DNA of 64,000 nt from Sphingobium arseniciresistens (GCA_029167225.1 JARFNK010000027.1:16519-80518), one strand, 5' to 3'; counted from the stretch's first letter, positions 46,291 through 54,942 are shown. Program-made: numbers and translations. Notes: a model not told the origin generated them from the sequence alone.

Positions 46291-47121
46291 ATGAGTTTTG
46301 ATAGAGGTCGCCGCGGGCGCGGCAAGGACAAGCGGGACGGTTTCGGGGACGAGAGTTTCGGCGGCTTTCCAGATCAGGGCGGTGGTCGCTTCGGTGGCGG
46401 TTTTGGTGATCGCGGCGGCTTTGGCGGCGGTGATCGCTTCGGCGGCGGTGGCGATCGCTTCGGCGGTGGCGGTGATCGTTTCGGCGGCGGCGGCTTCGGC
46501 GGCGGTGATCGCTTCGGCGGCGGTGGCGGCGGCGGCGGTTTCCGTGGCGGCGGTGGCGGCGGTGGTCGCGGCGGCATGCCCGCACAGGTCGTTGGTGAAG
46601 GCACCGGCGTCGTAAAATTCTTCAACGGCCAGAAGGGTTTCGGCTTCATCGTGCGTGACGATGGCGCGGAAGACGTGTTCGTCCACATCAGCGCCGTGGA
46701 GCAGGCTGGACTGACCGGTCTTGCCGAAGGTCAGCCGCTCGGCTTTACCCTGGTCGATCGTGGCGGCAAGATTTCGGCGACCGATCTCAAGATCGACGGC
46801 GAACCGCTCCCCGTCACTGATCGCGGTCCGCCGCGCGACCGCGCAGCTGCTCCCGGCGGCTTCGGTGGGGCCCCGGAACGTGGCCCGCAGCGTCAGCTGA
46901 CCGGCGAGCGCGCCAGCGGTACGGTGAAGTTCTTCAACGCGATGAAGGGCTTCGGCTTCATTCAGCGCGATGATGGCCAGCCCGATGCGTTCGTGCATAT
47001 CAGTGCGGTGGAGCGCGCTGGCATGTCTTCGCTGAACGAAGGCGACCGGCTCGATTTCGAGCTGGAGGTTGACCGTCGCGGCAAATATGCTGCCGTCAAT
47101 CTGCAGTCGAAGGCCGAATAA
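46291..47121 (+). CDS. Double cold-shock-domain RNA-binding protein with glycine-rich N-terminus
   Basis: 276 residues. Residues 1-95 are a low-complexity head rich in Gly, Arg, Asp and Phe, dominated by GGDRFGGG-type repeats. Two complete cold-shock domains follow. The first (about 103-165) has VKFFNGQKGFGFI and DVFVHIS; the second (about 208-272) has VKFFNAMKGFGFI and AFVHIS. RNP1 and RNP2 aromatic residues are intact in both. It should bind single-stranded RNA or DNA. Two-CSD proteins are common in alphaproteobacteria, but the repeat-rich head is unusual. A long 5' leader (46018-46290) and a strong terminator frame the gene. Confidence 0.93.
   Translation: MSFDRGRRGRGKDKRDGFGDESFGGFPDQGGGRFGGGFGDRGGFGGGDRFGGGGDRFGGGGDRFGGGGFGGGDRFGGGGGGGGFRGGGGGGGRGGMPAQVVGEGTGVVKFFNGQKGFGFIVRDDGAEDVFVHISAVEQAGLTGLAEGQPLGFTLVDRGGKISATDLKIDGEPLPVTDRGPPRDRAAAPGGFGGAPERGPQRQLTGERASGTVKFFNAMKGFGFIQRDDGQPDAFVHISAVERAGMSSLNEGDRLDFELEVDRRGKYAAVNLQSKAE
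46378..46575 (+). repeat. In-frame GGDRFGGG-coding tandem repeats
   Basis: Short repeats of GGCGGTGATCGCTTC type recur at 15-30 base spacing and encode alternating Gly tracts and DRF. Such DNA is prone to slippage, so copy number may vary between strains. Confidence 0.75.
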
Positions 47122-47163
47122 GCCCATCGACCTGCCGGGCGACCGGCATGGACATGATGAAGG

Positions 47164-47199
47164 GGAGGCAAGCCATGGCTTGCCTCCCTTTTCTTTTGG
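47164..47199 (+). terminator. Rho-independent terminator after the cold-shock gene
   Basis: The perfect 26-base palindrome of GGGAGGCAAGCCA and its complement is followed by TTTTCTTTT. It would form an 11-bp stem with a CATG loop. Confidence 0.9.
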
Positions 47200-47284
47200 G
47201 AAATCGCTGTTTTTCGTGAAAATCACTCGGCATCGGCTGCAGCGTTCAACCCGAAATTAACGGGTGCGGAACGATAAGGCGGGA

Positions 47285-48643
47285 ATGACCGATGATCGCG
47301 CCCGCCTCACGCCATCCCGCCCCGATCAGACCCATGATCGGCTGAACGGTTTCATTGCCAAGCAAAATGCCGATGGCGCGGTGAGCGCCGCTGGATCGCT
47401 GCTCTGGGAACGTTGCCCGGACCTGATGATCGCGCTGCTTGAAAAGCGCTGGCATCGCGCCGTCGGCAAGGGCTGCGTGACCGTACCGTCGGGCATGGGC
47501 GTGGAAGAGCTGGTGCGCGAGGGTGTCCGCCTGGGGCGGGAGCAGCTTATGAATGCCAATCCTCGTGATTGGGCGGCCTGTGCGGTGCATCTGGCCAGCT
47601 ACATCACGCCCGGCACGGACAGCGGCGTGATCTGTTGCAGCTTCGTGGACCAGCTGCTTGTCGCCGAACAGGGTATTGCCATGGCGTTCCCGGACGATGA
47701 TTCGCTGCGGGCGGCATTGCTCGCCGCCTTCCATCGCTTCCACTATTTCGAGCTGACCCTCATCATGTCGGAGTTCACCCGGCTGGAGCGGCAGCGTGCC
47801 ATCGACGAGCGGAGCCGGGCGGGCCAGGAATTCCAGGCCGATGTCGCACGCCAGCTCTCCTCCGCGCAGGATGATTCGGCAGCGCTCAGGCGCGACTGCG
47901 AGGAAAGCGCCCGCGCTGCGCGGCAAACGCTGGATCGTGCGCTGGAAGTTGCGGCGGCGGCCGAGCAATCCTCCCTTGCCATGTTGGATGCGGCGCGCAC
48001 CGCTGCCGGCCTTTCCCGCATGATCGCTGATGTCGAGGGGCAGATCGGACAGGCCGGCGAGATCTTCTCGCATGCGGTGGTCGATGCCGAGCGGGCGGCG
48101 AAATCCAGCCGGTGGCTTTCAGAGCAGGCGCAGTCGATCGAATCGATTCTCGGCCTCATCCGCGACATCGCCGGGCAGACGAATTTGCTGGCCCTCAACG
48201 CGACGATCGAAGCCGCGCGGGCAGGGGACGCCGGCCGTGGCTTCGCCGTGGTTGCCCAGGAGGTGAAGAGCCTTGCGAACCAGACGGCCCGCGCCACGGA
48301 TGACATCGCCAGCAAGATCGGCACCATCCAGCATGCAACCGGCGAGGCGGTGGACGCCAATGCCCATATCCAGCGCCGGTTCGACGAGATGACGGCGTCG
48401 CACGAGGTCATCAACGCAGCGCTTGCCCGGCAATCGAGCAATGTAACGGTGATTGCCGCTTCCGTGGACGAGACGGCGCGCACGGCCGACAGCATTTCGG
48501 GCACCATCGATGCGATTCGCATGGACGCCCAGACGATGGTGGAACGAGTCGCCCGGCTGGAGCAGGGATCGCGCACGGTCGACAGCTATCTGGGGCAGAT
48601 GCGCCGCCGGACCGATGACTTCCTGAACGCCATTGCGAGTTGA
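47285..48643 (+). CDS. Soluble methyl-accepting chemotaxis-type receptor
   Basis: 452 residues from ATG 47285 (a GTG at 47264 is also in frame). There is no membrane segment, so it is cytosolic. Residues about 1-175 form an unrecognised helical sensor domain. The C-terminal half is a coiled-coil signalling domain with the conserved hairpin [44 protein letters not shown], which contacts CheA/CheW. No che genes are nearby. The last helix of the sensor ([17 protein letters not shown]) vaguely recalls protoglobin sensors, but heme binding is not shown. Confidence 0.88.
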   Translation: MTDDRARLTPSRPDQTHDRLNGFIAKQNADGAVSAAGSLLWERCPDLMIALLEKRWHRAVGKGCVTVPSGMGVEELVREGVRLGREQLMNANPRDWAACAVHLASYITPGTDSGVICCSFVDQLLVAEQGIAMAFPDDDSLRAALLAAFHRFHYFELTLIMSEFTRLERQRAIDERSRAGQEFQADVARQLSSAQDDSAALRRDCEESARAARQTLDRALEVAAAAEQSSLAMLDAARTAAGLSRMIADVEGQIGQAGEIFSHAVVDAERAAKSSRWLSEQAQSIESILGLIRDIAGQTNLLALNATIEAARAGDAGRGFAVVAQEVKSLANQTARATDDIASKIGTIQHATGEAVDANAHIQRRFDEMTASHEVINAALARQSSNVTVIAASVDETARTADSISGTIDAIRMDAQTMVERVARLEQGSRTVDSYLGQMRRRTDDFLNAIAS

Positions 48644-48825
48644 GCGGCCCCGGCTATTGTTTCGATCGAAATCGCTGTCCTGGTCGAGTTGCTGACTGAA
48701 GGCGCGATGTTCGGGGCGGCGCGATATCCAGCACGCTCGCCGGTCCTATCCTCAACGAAAGGGGCGCCGGCGCGGTAACCCGTGCCGACGGCCCGTCATG
48801 ATTCGCGCCTTGCTTCGCAGCGGGC

Positions 48826-49317
48826 TCAGCCCTTGCGGCCGGCCTCGAACAGGAACCAGGCGCGCTGTTCTGCCTCGTCGGTCCAGTCGTCGATAATGCC
48901 TTCGGTCGCATTGTCGCCCGCCGCGGTTGCCGCTTCCTTGGTGGCGCGCAGGGCCTCGACGAGGTTCAGATTGTCCTGGCGAAGCTCCGCCAGCATATCG
49001 TCGGGGCTGACGAAGTCGGCATCATTGTCCTTCACCGTCTGGTGGCGCGAGATGTCGCCGATCGACCGCAACGTGGTATTGCCCGTCTTGCGGACGCGCT
49101 CCGCGATGAGGTCCGTCGTCGCCAGGATCTGCGTGGCCTGCTCGTCGAACATCAGGTGATAGTCGCGGAAATGCGGGCCGGACACATGCCAATGGAAATT
49201 CTTGGTCTTGAAATACAGCGCATAGCTGTCCGCCAATACGCCGTTCAGCGCTTCTGCAACGGTCTTGGTTGCGTTGGATTTAAGGTCGGTGGGCGTTTTA
49301 AGGTCCTGGGCGGTCAT
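48826..49317 (-). CDS. dps: Dps-family DNA-protection ferritin
   Basis: 163 residues from ATG 49317, after a GGAGA site. The ferroxidase segment NFHWHVSGPHFRDYHLMFDEQ is present, with the following helix IAERVRKTGNTTLRSIGDISR. It forms a 12-mer that stores iron and shields DNA in stress. The N-terminus lacks the lysine-rich tail of the E. coli protein. Confidence 0.94.
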   Translation of the reverse strand: MTAQDLKTPTDLKSNATKTVAEALNGVLADSYALYFKTKNFHWHVSGPHFRDYHLMFDEQATQILATTDLIAERVRKTGNTTLRSIGDISRHQTVKDNDADFVSPDDMLAELRQDNLNLVEALRATKEAATAAGDNATEGIIDDWTDEAEQRAWFLFEAGRKG

Positions 49318-49446
49318 GCAAAAATCTCCTGCCAGAAAGGTTACGGCGACATAACGACCGATAGCAGAGTTGGTGCCATGGACGCTGCCCCAAAATCGGC
49401 GAAAATCTGCATCAGCGCGATCGGCTGTATCGATCAGCGGCAAGGA

Positions 49447-50013
49447 TCAATGCGGGTGAAGGGCCTCCATGGCCAGCCAGGCGGCAACAAGGATGAAGAG
49501 CATGGCGCCCATGCGGCGAATCGCGCGGAGAGGCAGGAGCATGAAGTAGCGCCCGCGCATCAGGATAACGGGCGCACCGGCGGCGATGGCGCCAAGCGCG
49601 CCGCCAATGCCCGCCGTCACCGGGTCCGCAGTGCGCGCCGCGATAGCTGCGACCAGGAGTTGCGATGTTTCACCAAAGCCGAGGATGAAAAGGCCCAGGG
49701 CGCTTGTCAGCAAGGGGCCGGTACGCCAGCCTGAAAGCGTGTCCGGTGCTTTGGCCGGCGTCAGCATGGCGATGCCGGCGAACAGCAGCGCGAGCCCCAG
49801 GAACAGCAGTCGGGCATCGGGGGAGATCAGCGTGGCCAGCAGGCCGCCAGCAATAGCGGAGAATGCGGCGTTGGCCGCTGCCGCGATCGCAAGCCCGGCA
49901 AGCAGGGCGCCATGGTGGCGGAACCGGGTTGCGAGCGCGAGGTTCAGCAACTGGCTGCGGTCGCCCAGTTCGCAGGCCAGGCAGCCGAGCAACGCAAGGA
50001 GGAGCGCGTCCAC
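49447..50013 (-). CDS. GDT1/TMEM165 (UPF0016) family membrane transporter
   Basis: 188 residues starting at GTG 50013. Six membrane helices. The two family motifs are CELGDRSQLL at the N-terminal half and LGFGETSQLLVA in the second half, the place of the usual E-x-G-D-(K/R)-(T/S). The second motif has lost the Asp (GETS). The family transports manganese or calcium against protons. Confidence 0.85.
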   Translation of the reverse strand: MDALLLALLGCLACELGDRSQLLNLALATRFRHHGALLAGLAIAAAANAAFSAIAGGLLATLISPDARLLFLGLALLFAGIAMLTPAKAPDTLSGWRTGPLLTSALGLFILGFGETSQLLVAAIAARTADPVTAGIGGALGAIAAGAPVILMRGRYFMLLPLRAIRRMGAMLFILVAAWLAMEALHPH

Positions 50014-50037
50014 CCGATCAATGCCCCGGCGCGGGGA

Positions 50038-50358
50038 TCAGTTGGCGCGGTGGGAGGATGCCTGCGTCGGCGCGATCATGTGCAGCATGGCGATGTCGCA
50101 GGGCTTTGCGCTCGCCGCGTCTCGCATCCGGTCGAGATATGACAGCACCACCGGGCCATGCCCGTCCAGCGCCAGCGCGGTCTCCAGGATGGATGCGAGC
50201 CTTTCGACTTCGTCCATGCCGATGCTGCGGGCGGTGTAGCGGATATGATCGACTTCCTCGCAGATGCGCGAAAAGCTCACATGGCCGCGTTGTGCGGCAA
50301 GGCCGTCTATGCGGTTGACGATGTCGGCCCGAATCGCCAGCGTAGCGTCGTATTTCAT
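50038..50358 (-). CDS. Hypothetical 106-residue protein
   Basis: ATG 50358 follows a good GGAGATGG site. The protein is soluble, helical and rich in charged residues (EEVDHIRYTARSIGMDEVERLASILETAL). No family is recognised. It is upstream of and co-directional with the GDT1-like gene, 24 bases away, so they may be one transcription unit. Confidence 0.72.
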   Translation of the reverse strand: MKYDATLAIRADIVNRIDGLAAQRGHVSFSRICEEVDHIRYTARSIGMDEVERLASILETALALDGHGPVVLSYLDRMRDAASAKPCDIAMLHMIAPTQASSHRAN

Positions 50359-50476
50359 GGGGCCATCTCCTTATGCCCGGATCGATGATAGCATTGTGCG
50401 ATCTTGGTTAATATGGCGTAAAACATGGGTCCGCCGCGGCGTGGATAGAAGATTCCGCACAGGGCTTTGGGCAGCG

Positions 50477-50493
50477 CGTGCTTGACAAGCACG
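50477..50493. promoter_or_regulatory. 17-base palindrome upstream of rpmG
   Basis: CGTGCTTG-A-CAAGCACG, perfect 8-base arms about one base, containing a TTGACA-like box. It lies 90 bases before rpmG and could be an operator over the promoter. Confidence 0.4.
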
Positions 50494-50582
50494 GGAATCT
50501 ACAGCAAGGGGCAGCGCTGAAACGGGGCGGTCGCAGGGCCGCTTTCTTATTTTTAGCGCATTCACTTCGAAGGATTGGGGCC

Positions 50583-50750
50583 ATGGCCAAGCCAGCGACC
50601 GTCAAGATCAGACTCGTCAGCTCTGCTGACACCGGCTTCTTCTACGTTACGAAGAAGAACCCGCGCACGAAGACCGAGAAGCTGAGCTTCCGCAAGTATG
50701 ACCCGGTCGCGCGCAAGCACGTCGAGTTCAAGGAAGCCAAGATCAAGTGA
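50583..50750 (+). CDS. rpmG: 50S ribosomal protein L33
   Basis: 55 residues: [30 protein letters not shown] and the [18 protein letters not shown] ending are the L33 signature. This is the cysteine-free (zinc-independent) form, as the CxxC pairs are absent. It is the large-subunit E-site neighbour protein. It has its own terminator. Confidence 0.97.
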   Translation: MAKPATVKIRLVSSADTGFFYVTKKNPRTKTEKLSFRKYDPVARKHVEFKEAKIK

Positions 50751-50834
50751 CGCTCCGGCCGCTTCGCGCGGCCAGATTGTCCTGCCGGATCTGATCCGGG
50801 ATCTTGCCTGGCCAGCGTCAGTGCATGGATTTGC

Positions 50835-50869
50835 AAAAGGCCCCGTTCCTGCGTGGAACGGGGCCTTTT
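50835..50869 (+). terminator. Rho-independent terminator after rpmG
   Basis: A 15-bp perfect stem (AAAAGGCCCCGTTCC with GGAACGGGGCCTTTT) and a 5-base loop. With A- and T-tracts on either side it can work in both directions. Confidence 0.93.
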
Positions 50870-50926
50870 GCGCTGCTTGGCGTTGGCGCCGATTCGGGCG
50901 GCGTCAGTCGGGCCATTCGTCCGTGG

Positions 50927-50961
50927 AAGGCCGGCATCGAACCAGGATCGATGCCGGCCTT
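50927..50961 (-). terminator. Hairpin at the 3' end of phoX
   Basis: A 14-bp stem AAGGCCGGCATCGA/TCGATGCCGGCCTT with a 7-base loop sits just after the phoX stop on the minus strand. The T-tract is weak, so termination may be partial, helped by the bidirectional terminator at 50835-50869. Confidence 0.65.
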
Positions 50962-50966
50962 TCCGA

Positions 50967-52838
50967 TTAGTTGCCGACGGGCTGAGCGTCAGAGCGGCGC
51001 ACCACGATCGTCGAAGAACGCGGCTGCGCGCCCGCGACGGGCCAGTTGCCGTTCGGGTGCTGGATGTTGATGAAGAAGCTCTTGAGGTCCGGCGTATAGG
51101 CGATGCCGGTGATCTCGCAGCCCTTAGGCCCCACGAGGAAGCGCTTGGAGAGCTTCGACGTCTGGTCGATATGATACATCGAGTTGCTGCCGAAGGCCTG
51201 CTCCAGCGTCTGGCCGGTCACGCCCGACGTGCTGGTGATGCTGTGGTCGGTCTGCACCCACAGGCGGCCCTGGGGGTCGATCCGCAGGCCGTCCGGGCTG
51301 GAGAAGATGTCGCCGTTGATGTTGCCCGTCAGGTTGCTGGGGGCCCCGGCACTGGCGGCGAAACCGGCCAGAACGAAGATTTCCCAGGTGAAGGTCGTCG
51401 AAAGCGGCGAATTGCCGACTTCCTTGAACTTGATGATATGGCCGTGGCGGTTGACGGTGCGCGGGTTGGGCGCGTCCGTGACCTGGCGGCCGCTATTGTT
51501 GGTGAGCGTGCAGTAGATCGCGCTGTTGTCCGGCGCGACGGTCAGCCATTCCGGGCGGTCCATGATGGTGCCGCCGGCAACGCGGGCAGCGGCCTGCGTC
51601 TTGGTGAGCACGTCGGACTGGCTGTTGAAGTCGACCGTCACCGGGGTCGGCGGGGTGGTCGACTGGCTCACATTGCCCCGGTCGAGCGCGCCGGCGACGA
51701 GGCCGTTCTGGCCCTGCACCAGCGCGATCCAGTTGCCGGTGCCGTCCGCGTTGAACTTCGCGACATAGAGCGTGCCATAGTCGAGCAGGTCGGTATTGGC
51801 GGCGCGGTTGGAACTGTTGAAGGCGCGGTCGGGCACGAACTTGTAGATGCAGCCCGGCGTCGAATCATCGCCCATGTAGAAGGCGGTACGGTTGTTCGCA
51901 TCGGCCATGTAGGCGACATTTTCATGGCTGAAGCGGCCCATGGCAGTGCGCTTCACCGCCTGCGGCAGGATCTCGCCATAGGGGTCAAGCTCGACCACCC
52001 AGCCATAGTTGATCGCCGGCTGCGTGGGATCCAGATAATTGTCCGTGGTCTCCTCGCAGGTGAGGTAGGTGCCCCAGGGGGTGCGGCCGCTCGAGCAATT
52101 GTTGAGCGTGCCCTTGATCGTGCCGGACAGCGCGCCCGCAGCCGGGCCGCCTGCACGGTAATTGGTGTTGCCGGTGTAGCGCTTGTTATATCTGGAGCCG
52201 GCCTTTACCGCCCATTTTCCGTCCGCTCCCTTGGCGATCTCGATCACCGAGACGCCGACGGCCGAGAGGGCCTGCGCCTTCTGTTCGGCCGTGGCGGTGG
52301 CGGCGTTGTAGCTGCCGGCGAAGAGGATGTTGTAGTCGGGCAGTTCGTGGTTGATGGCGAGCAGGCCGCCGGCATTGGCGTCGGTGCCGGCCAGGGCGTA
52401 GAATTCCATGCCGTCATGATTCCCGCCGGCCTGCTTCTCCGTCTCGGTGGAGGGCTGGTAGGCACCCTTGTAGCCAGGCGCGCCGGCTTCCACGACATCG
52501 CCGGCGGAGAACATGACATCGACCGTATAGCCGGTCGGCACCGTCACCACGTCATTCGTGTTCATCGCCACGGAGGTGAAGGCGATGCCATAGCTGGGCG
52601 CCGGGGTGGGCGTGGGCGTGCCGGGGGTGGGCGTCGGCGTGCCGGTGCCGTCATCCTCGCCACAGGCGGCGAGCGTGCCGAGCAGCGGCAGAATGGAAAG
52701 GCCCATCAGGCCGTTCTTCAGGATCGTGCGGCGCGCCGGATTGGCCGCGACCAGCGCTTCCAGGCTCTGGTCGGGCAGGTCGATGGTCGGCTGCGCGGCG
52801 CGATAGGGCGCGCGCGCCTCGTCTGTCAGATGTGACAT
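50967..52838 (-). CDS. phoX: PhoX-family alkaline phosphatase (DUF839), Tat lipoprotein
   Basis: 623 residues from ATG 52838. The N-terminus has a twin-arginine motif (ARRTILKNGL, residues 35-44) and a hydrophobic stretch ending in LAAC with Cys59, so it should be exported folded and lipid-anchored. A TPTPTPGTPTPTPAP linker follows. The catalytic beta-propeller shows NHDGMEFYAL, INHELPDY, PWGTYLTCEET, GRFSHENVAY and DGLRIDPQGRLWVQTD. PhoX is calcium/iron dependent and releases phosphate from organic esters in the periplasm. A PHO-box array lies upstream. Confidence 0.93.
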   Translation of the reverse strand: MSHLTDEARAPYRAAQPTIDLPDQSLEALVAANPARRTILKNGLMGLSILPLLGTLAACGEDDGTGTPTPTPGTPTPTPAPSYGIAFTSVAMNTNDVVTVPTGYTVDVMFSAGDVVEAGAPGYKGAYQPSTETEKQAGGNHDGMEFYALAGTDANAGGLLAINHELPDYNILFAGSYNAATATAEQKAQALSAVGVSVIEIAKGADGKWAVKAGSRYNKRYTGNTNYRAGGPAAGALSGTIKGTLNNCSSGRTPWGTYLTCEETTDNYLDPTQPAINYGWVVELDPYGEILPQAVKRTAMGRFSHENVAYMADANNRTAFYMGDDSTPGCIYKFVPDRAFNSSNRAANTDLLDYGTLYVAKFNADGTGNWIALVQGQNGLVAGALDRGNVSQSTTPPTPVTVDFNSQSDVLTKTQAAARVAGGTIMDRPEWLTVAPDNSAIYCTLTNNSGRQVTDAPNPRTVNRHGHIIKFKEVGNSPLSTTFTWEIFVLAGFAASAGAPSNLTGNINGDIFSSPDGLRIDPQGRLWVQTDHSITSTSGVTGQTLEQAFGSNSMYHIDQTSKLSKRFLVGPKGCEITGIAYTPDLKSFFINIQHPNGNWPVAGAQPRSSTIVVRRSDAQPVGN

Positions 52839-52944
52839 GATGGATATCCCTCTGTTGCCTTGTCGCGCGGGTTTGTCCCGGCGATGGTGAACAGGCCAAT
52901 GGCAGCGGGACATGACGGCAAGCAGACGTCCCGGCGTCGGAACG

Positions 52945-52973
52945 GCGACAGCTTCATGACGGTCGCATGACAT
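52945..52973 (-). promoter_or_regulatory. PHO box (PhoB-binding site) candidate for phoX
   Basis: On the minus strand the heptamers ATGTCAT (52973-52967), CCGTCAT (52962-52956) and CTGTCGC (52951-52945) follow each other at an exact 11-base period. The consensus PHO box is CTGTCAT-N4-CTGTCAT; the first two units match 12 of 14 positions. It ends about 107 bases before the phoX ATG, consistent with PhoB activation in phosphate starvation. Confidence 0.7.
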
Positions 52974-53093
52974 TGCGGGGAGGTGAGGCAGTGAGGCGAG
53001 GCAGGGGAAGGGGGCGCTGCGGCGGAATGTCGCACGCGATGGCCTCCTTGAACATCCGCCCGCCAACCGATTGCGACCAGCCTTACCGGAACC

Positions 53094-53456
53094 CTAGAGG
53101 AGGCTCTCCACCACCTGGATGAACTTCATCACCGCAATCGGCTTCGACACATAGGCTTCGGCTCCGGCCGCGCGAATCTGTTCCTCGTCCCCCTTGCCAG
53201 CATAGGCGGTGACGGCCATGACGGGCACCTTCGCAAGCGCGGGGTCGGCCTTCAGCGCGACGATAAGGTCGATGCCGCTGACATGGGGCAGATGAATGTC
53301 CATGATGACAAGATCAGGCTGGAAGGCGCGCGCCTGGTCAATAGCCTCCCGGCCGTCGCGCACGGCCATGGTCTCATGTTCATGTGCCCGCAACAGATCG
53401 CAGAACAGCTTGAGATTCAGTTCGTTGTCCTCGACAACGAGCACGCGCTTCGCCAC
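53094..53456 (-). CDS. divK: Single-domain response regulator DivK
   Basis: 120 residues from GTG 53456, chosen because GGAG lies six bases upstream and the protein then aligns from its first residue with Caulobacter DivK. An ATG at 53474 would add six residues. The acidic pair in VVEDNELN, Asp53 in LVIMDIHLPHVSG, the switch Thr (AVTAYAGKGDEEQIRAAG) and Lys in YVSKPIAV are intact. DivK links DivJ/PleC to the CtrA pathway in cell-cycle control. No pleD follows it here, unlike Caulobacter. Confidence 0.94.
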   Translation of the reverse strand: MAKRVLVVEDNELNLKLFCDLLRAHEHETMAVRDGREAIDQARAFQPDLVIMDIHLPHVSGIDLIVALKADPALAKVPVMAVTAYAGKGDEEQIRAAGAEAYVSKPIAVMKFIQVVESLL

Positions 53457-53558
53457 ATTTTTCTCCAGTAGCATTCTCTTCAGGAGGGCGCTGTGCTGGG
53501 CTCTTGCTGATGAGACTTAACAACTATGCGTGATCGTCACGGAAACGGCAAGGGTGCC

Positions 53559-53801
53559 ATGGCAGAAATACTTGCACTACAGGCGCTTGGGTGGATTTTG
53601 GCTGATTCCGGCCGCGCGCAGCGTTTGCTCGACATGACCGGGCTTACGCCGGATGCCTTGCGCGCCGGTGCGGGCGATCCTGCGGTGCTCGGCGCCGTAC
53701 TGGGGTTTCTTGCCGGGCACGAGCCCGATCTGATTGCCTGCGCGCAGGCACTGGACGAGCGCCCCGAGGCCATCGTGGCGGCGCAGGAGGCGCTGTCATG
53801 A
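53559..53801 (+). CDS. DUF3572 family protein
   Basis: 80 residues from ATG 53559; ATG 53526 would add a poor leader. It matches DUF3572: ALQALGWILADSGRAQRLLDMTGLTPDALRAGAGDPAVLGAVLGFLAGHEPDLIACA. A short soluble helical protein of unknown function, divergent from divK and overlapping the next gene by ATGA. Confidence 0.88.
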   Translation: MAEILALQALGWILADSGRAQRLLDMTGLTPDALRAGAGDPAVLGAVLGFLAGHEPDLIACAQALDERPEAIVAAQEALS

Positions 53802-54448
53802 CCGGACGGCCGCTGATCATCACCGATTGCGATGAAGTGCTGCTGCACATGGTGGTGCCGTTCCGCCAATGGCTGGACGAGGCCCATGGCGTCCATTTCG
53901 AACTTCGCGGCCAGGAATTTGCCGAGGCGCTGCGCCACAAGGACAGCGGCATCCCCCTTGAGCGGGAACTGGTCTGGACCTTGCTGGCCGGATTCTTCGA
54001 GACCGAAATGCACCGCCAGCAGCCGATTTCAGGCGCGGTTGCGGCGCTCGCCAGCCTGTCGCGCATCGCCGACATAGAGGTGCTGACCAACATCGGCGAA
54101 AGCGCGCATCTGGGGCGGATCGCGCAGCTGCGTGCCTTGGGCATCGATCATCCCGTGCATTGGAACCAGGGCGGCAAGGGGCGGCCGCTGGCCCGAATCG
54201 TGGCGCAGCGGCAGCCCAGCGTCGCCATCTTCATCGACGATCTTGGCGAGCATCATGCGTCGGTTTCGCGCCATGCGCCGCAGGTCTGGCGTCTGCACAT
54301 GGTCGGCGAGCCGGAAATCGCGCCTTCGGTGCCGCCCTCCGCCGCTGCCCATGCCCGCATCGACGATTGGGGGGCTGCCGAGGCATGGATCAGGGCACGC
54401 ATCGCGCAGGGGCCGGCGCCCGTCGATGCCATGGCACAAGAGGCTTGA
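53798..54448 (+). CDS. HAD-superfamily hydrolase
   Basis: 216 residues, ATG overlapping the DUF3572 stop. The HAD motif I is IITDCDEVLL (D10, D12), with Glu where many have Gly/Thr. VLTNIGE fits motif II, and VAIFIDDLGEHHASV motif IV with its Asp pair. It is probably a phosphatase of a small cytoplasmic metabolite; substrate unknown. It is followed 31 bases later by a RidA-family gene. Confidence 0.85.
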   Translation: MTGRPLIITDCDEVLLHMVVPFRQWLDEAHGVHFELRGQEFAEALRHKDSGIPLERELVWTLLAGFFETEMHRQQPISGAVAALASLSRIADIEVLTNIGESAHLGRIAQLRALGIDHPVHWNQGGKGRPLARIVAQRQPSVAIFIDDLGEHHASVSRHAPQVWRLHMVGEPEIAPSVPPSAAAHARIDDWGAAEAWIRARIAQGPAPVDAMAQEA

Positions 54449-54479
54449 CCGTCGCCCGTCCGATGGTGATGACGCACCC

Positions 54480-54938
54480 ATGAGCATTGATAGCCGCATC
54501 GCCGAACTCGGCCTCACCCTTCCCGTCCCTGCCGCGCCCGTCGCGGCCTATGTGCCCGCGGTCGAGGCCGGCGGCCTGCTGCATATTTCCGGCCAGCTGC
54601 CGTTCGACGAGGGCGCGCTGATGACCGGGCGCCTCGGCGAGGATCGCGACGTCGATTTCGGCGTGCGCGCGGCCGAGAAATGCGGCCTGATGCTGGTGGC
54701 GCAGATCAAGGCGGCGCTGGGTTCGCTCGACCGGGTCGAGCGGATCGTGAAGCTGGGCGCCTTCATCAGCAGTGCGGGCACGTTCACGGATCAGCCCAAG
54801 GTCGCCAATGGCGCGTCGGAACTGATGGTGGCGATTTTCGGCGATGCCGGTCGCCATGCCCGCAGCGCCGTCGGCGTTCCCGTGCTGCCGCTGGGTGCGG
54901 CGGTAGAGATCGACGCGATTGTCGCTGTCTGCCCTTGA
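54480..54938 (+). CDS. RidA/YjgF-family enamine-imine deaminase-like protein
   Basis: 152 residues, slightly longer than the ~130 typical of RidA. It has LLHISGQLPFDEG, VRAAEKCGLMLVAQIKAALGSLDRVERIVKLGAFI and SAVGVPVLPLGAAVEIDAIV. The arginine seen near the C-terminus in active members (R-x-AV) is present as ARSAVGV. It may hydrolyse reactive 2-aminoacrylate-type imines or be a divergent member. Confidence 0.9.
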   Translation: MSIDSRIAELGLTLPVPAAPVAAYVPAVEAGGLLHISGQLPFDEGALMTGRLGEDRDVDFGVRAAEKCGLMLVAQIKAALGSLDRVERIVKLGAFISSAGTFTDQPKVANGASELMVAIFGDAGRHARSAVGVPVLPLGAAVEIDAIVAVCP

Positions 54939-54942
54939 TGTG

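Noticed and set aside
46378-46575. CRISPR-like array because of regular repeats
   Set aside because: The repeats are in frame, encode Gly and DRF residues, and have no unique spacers.
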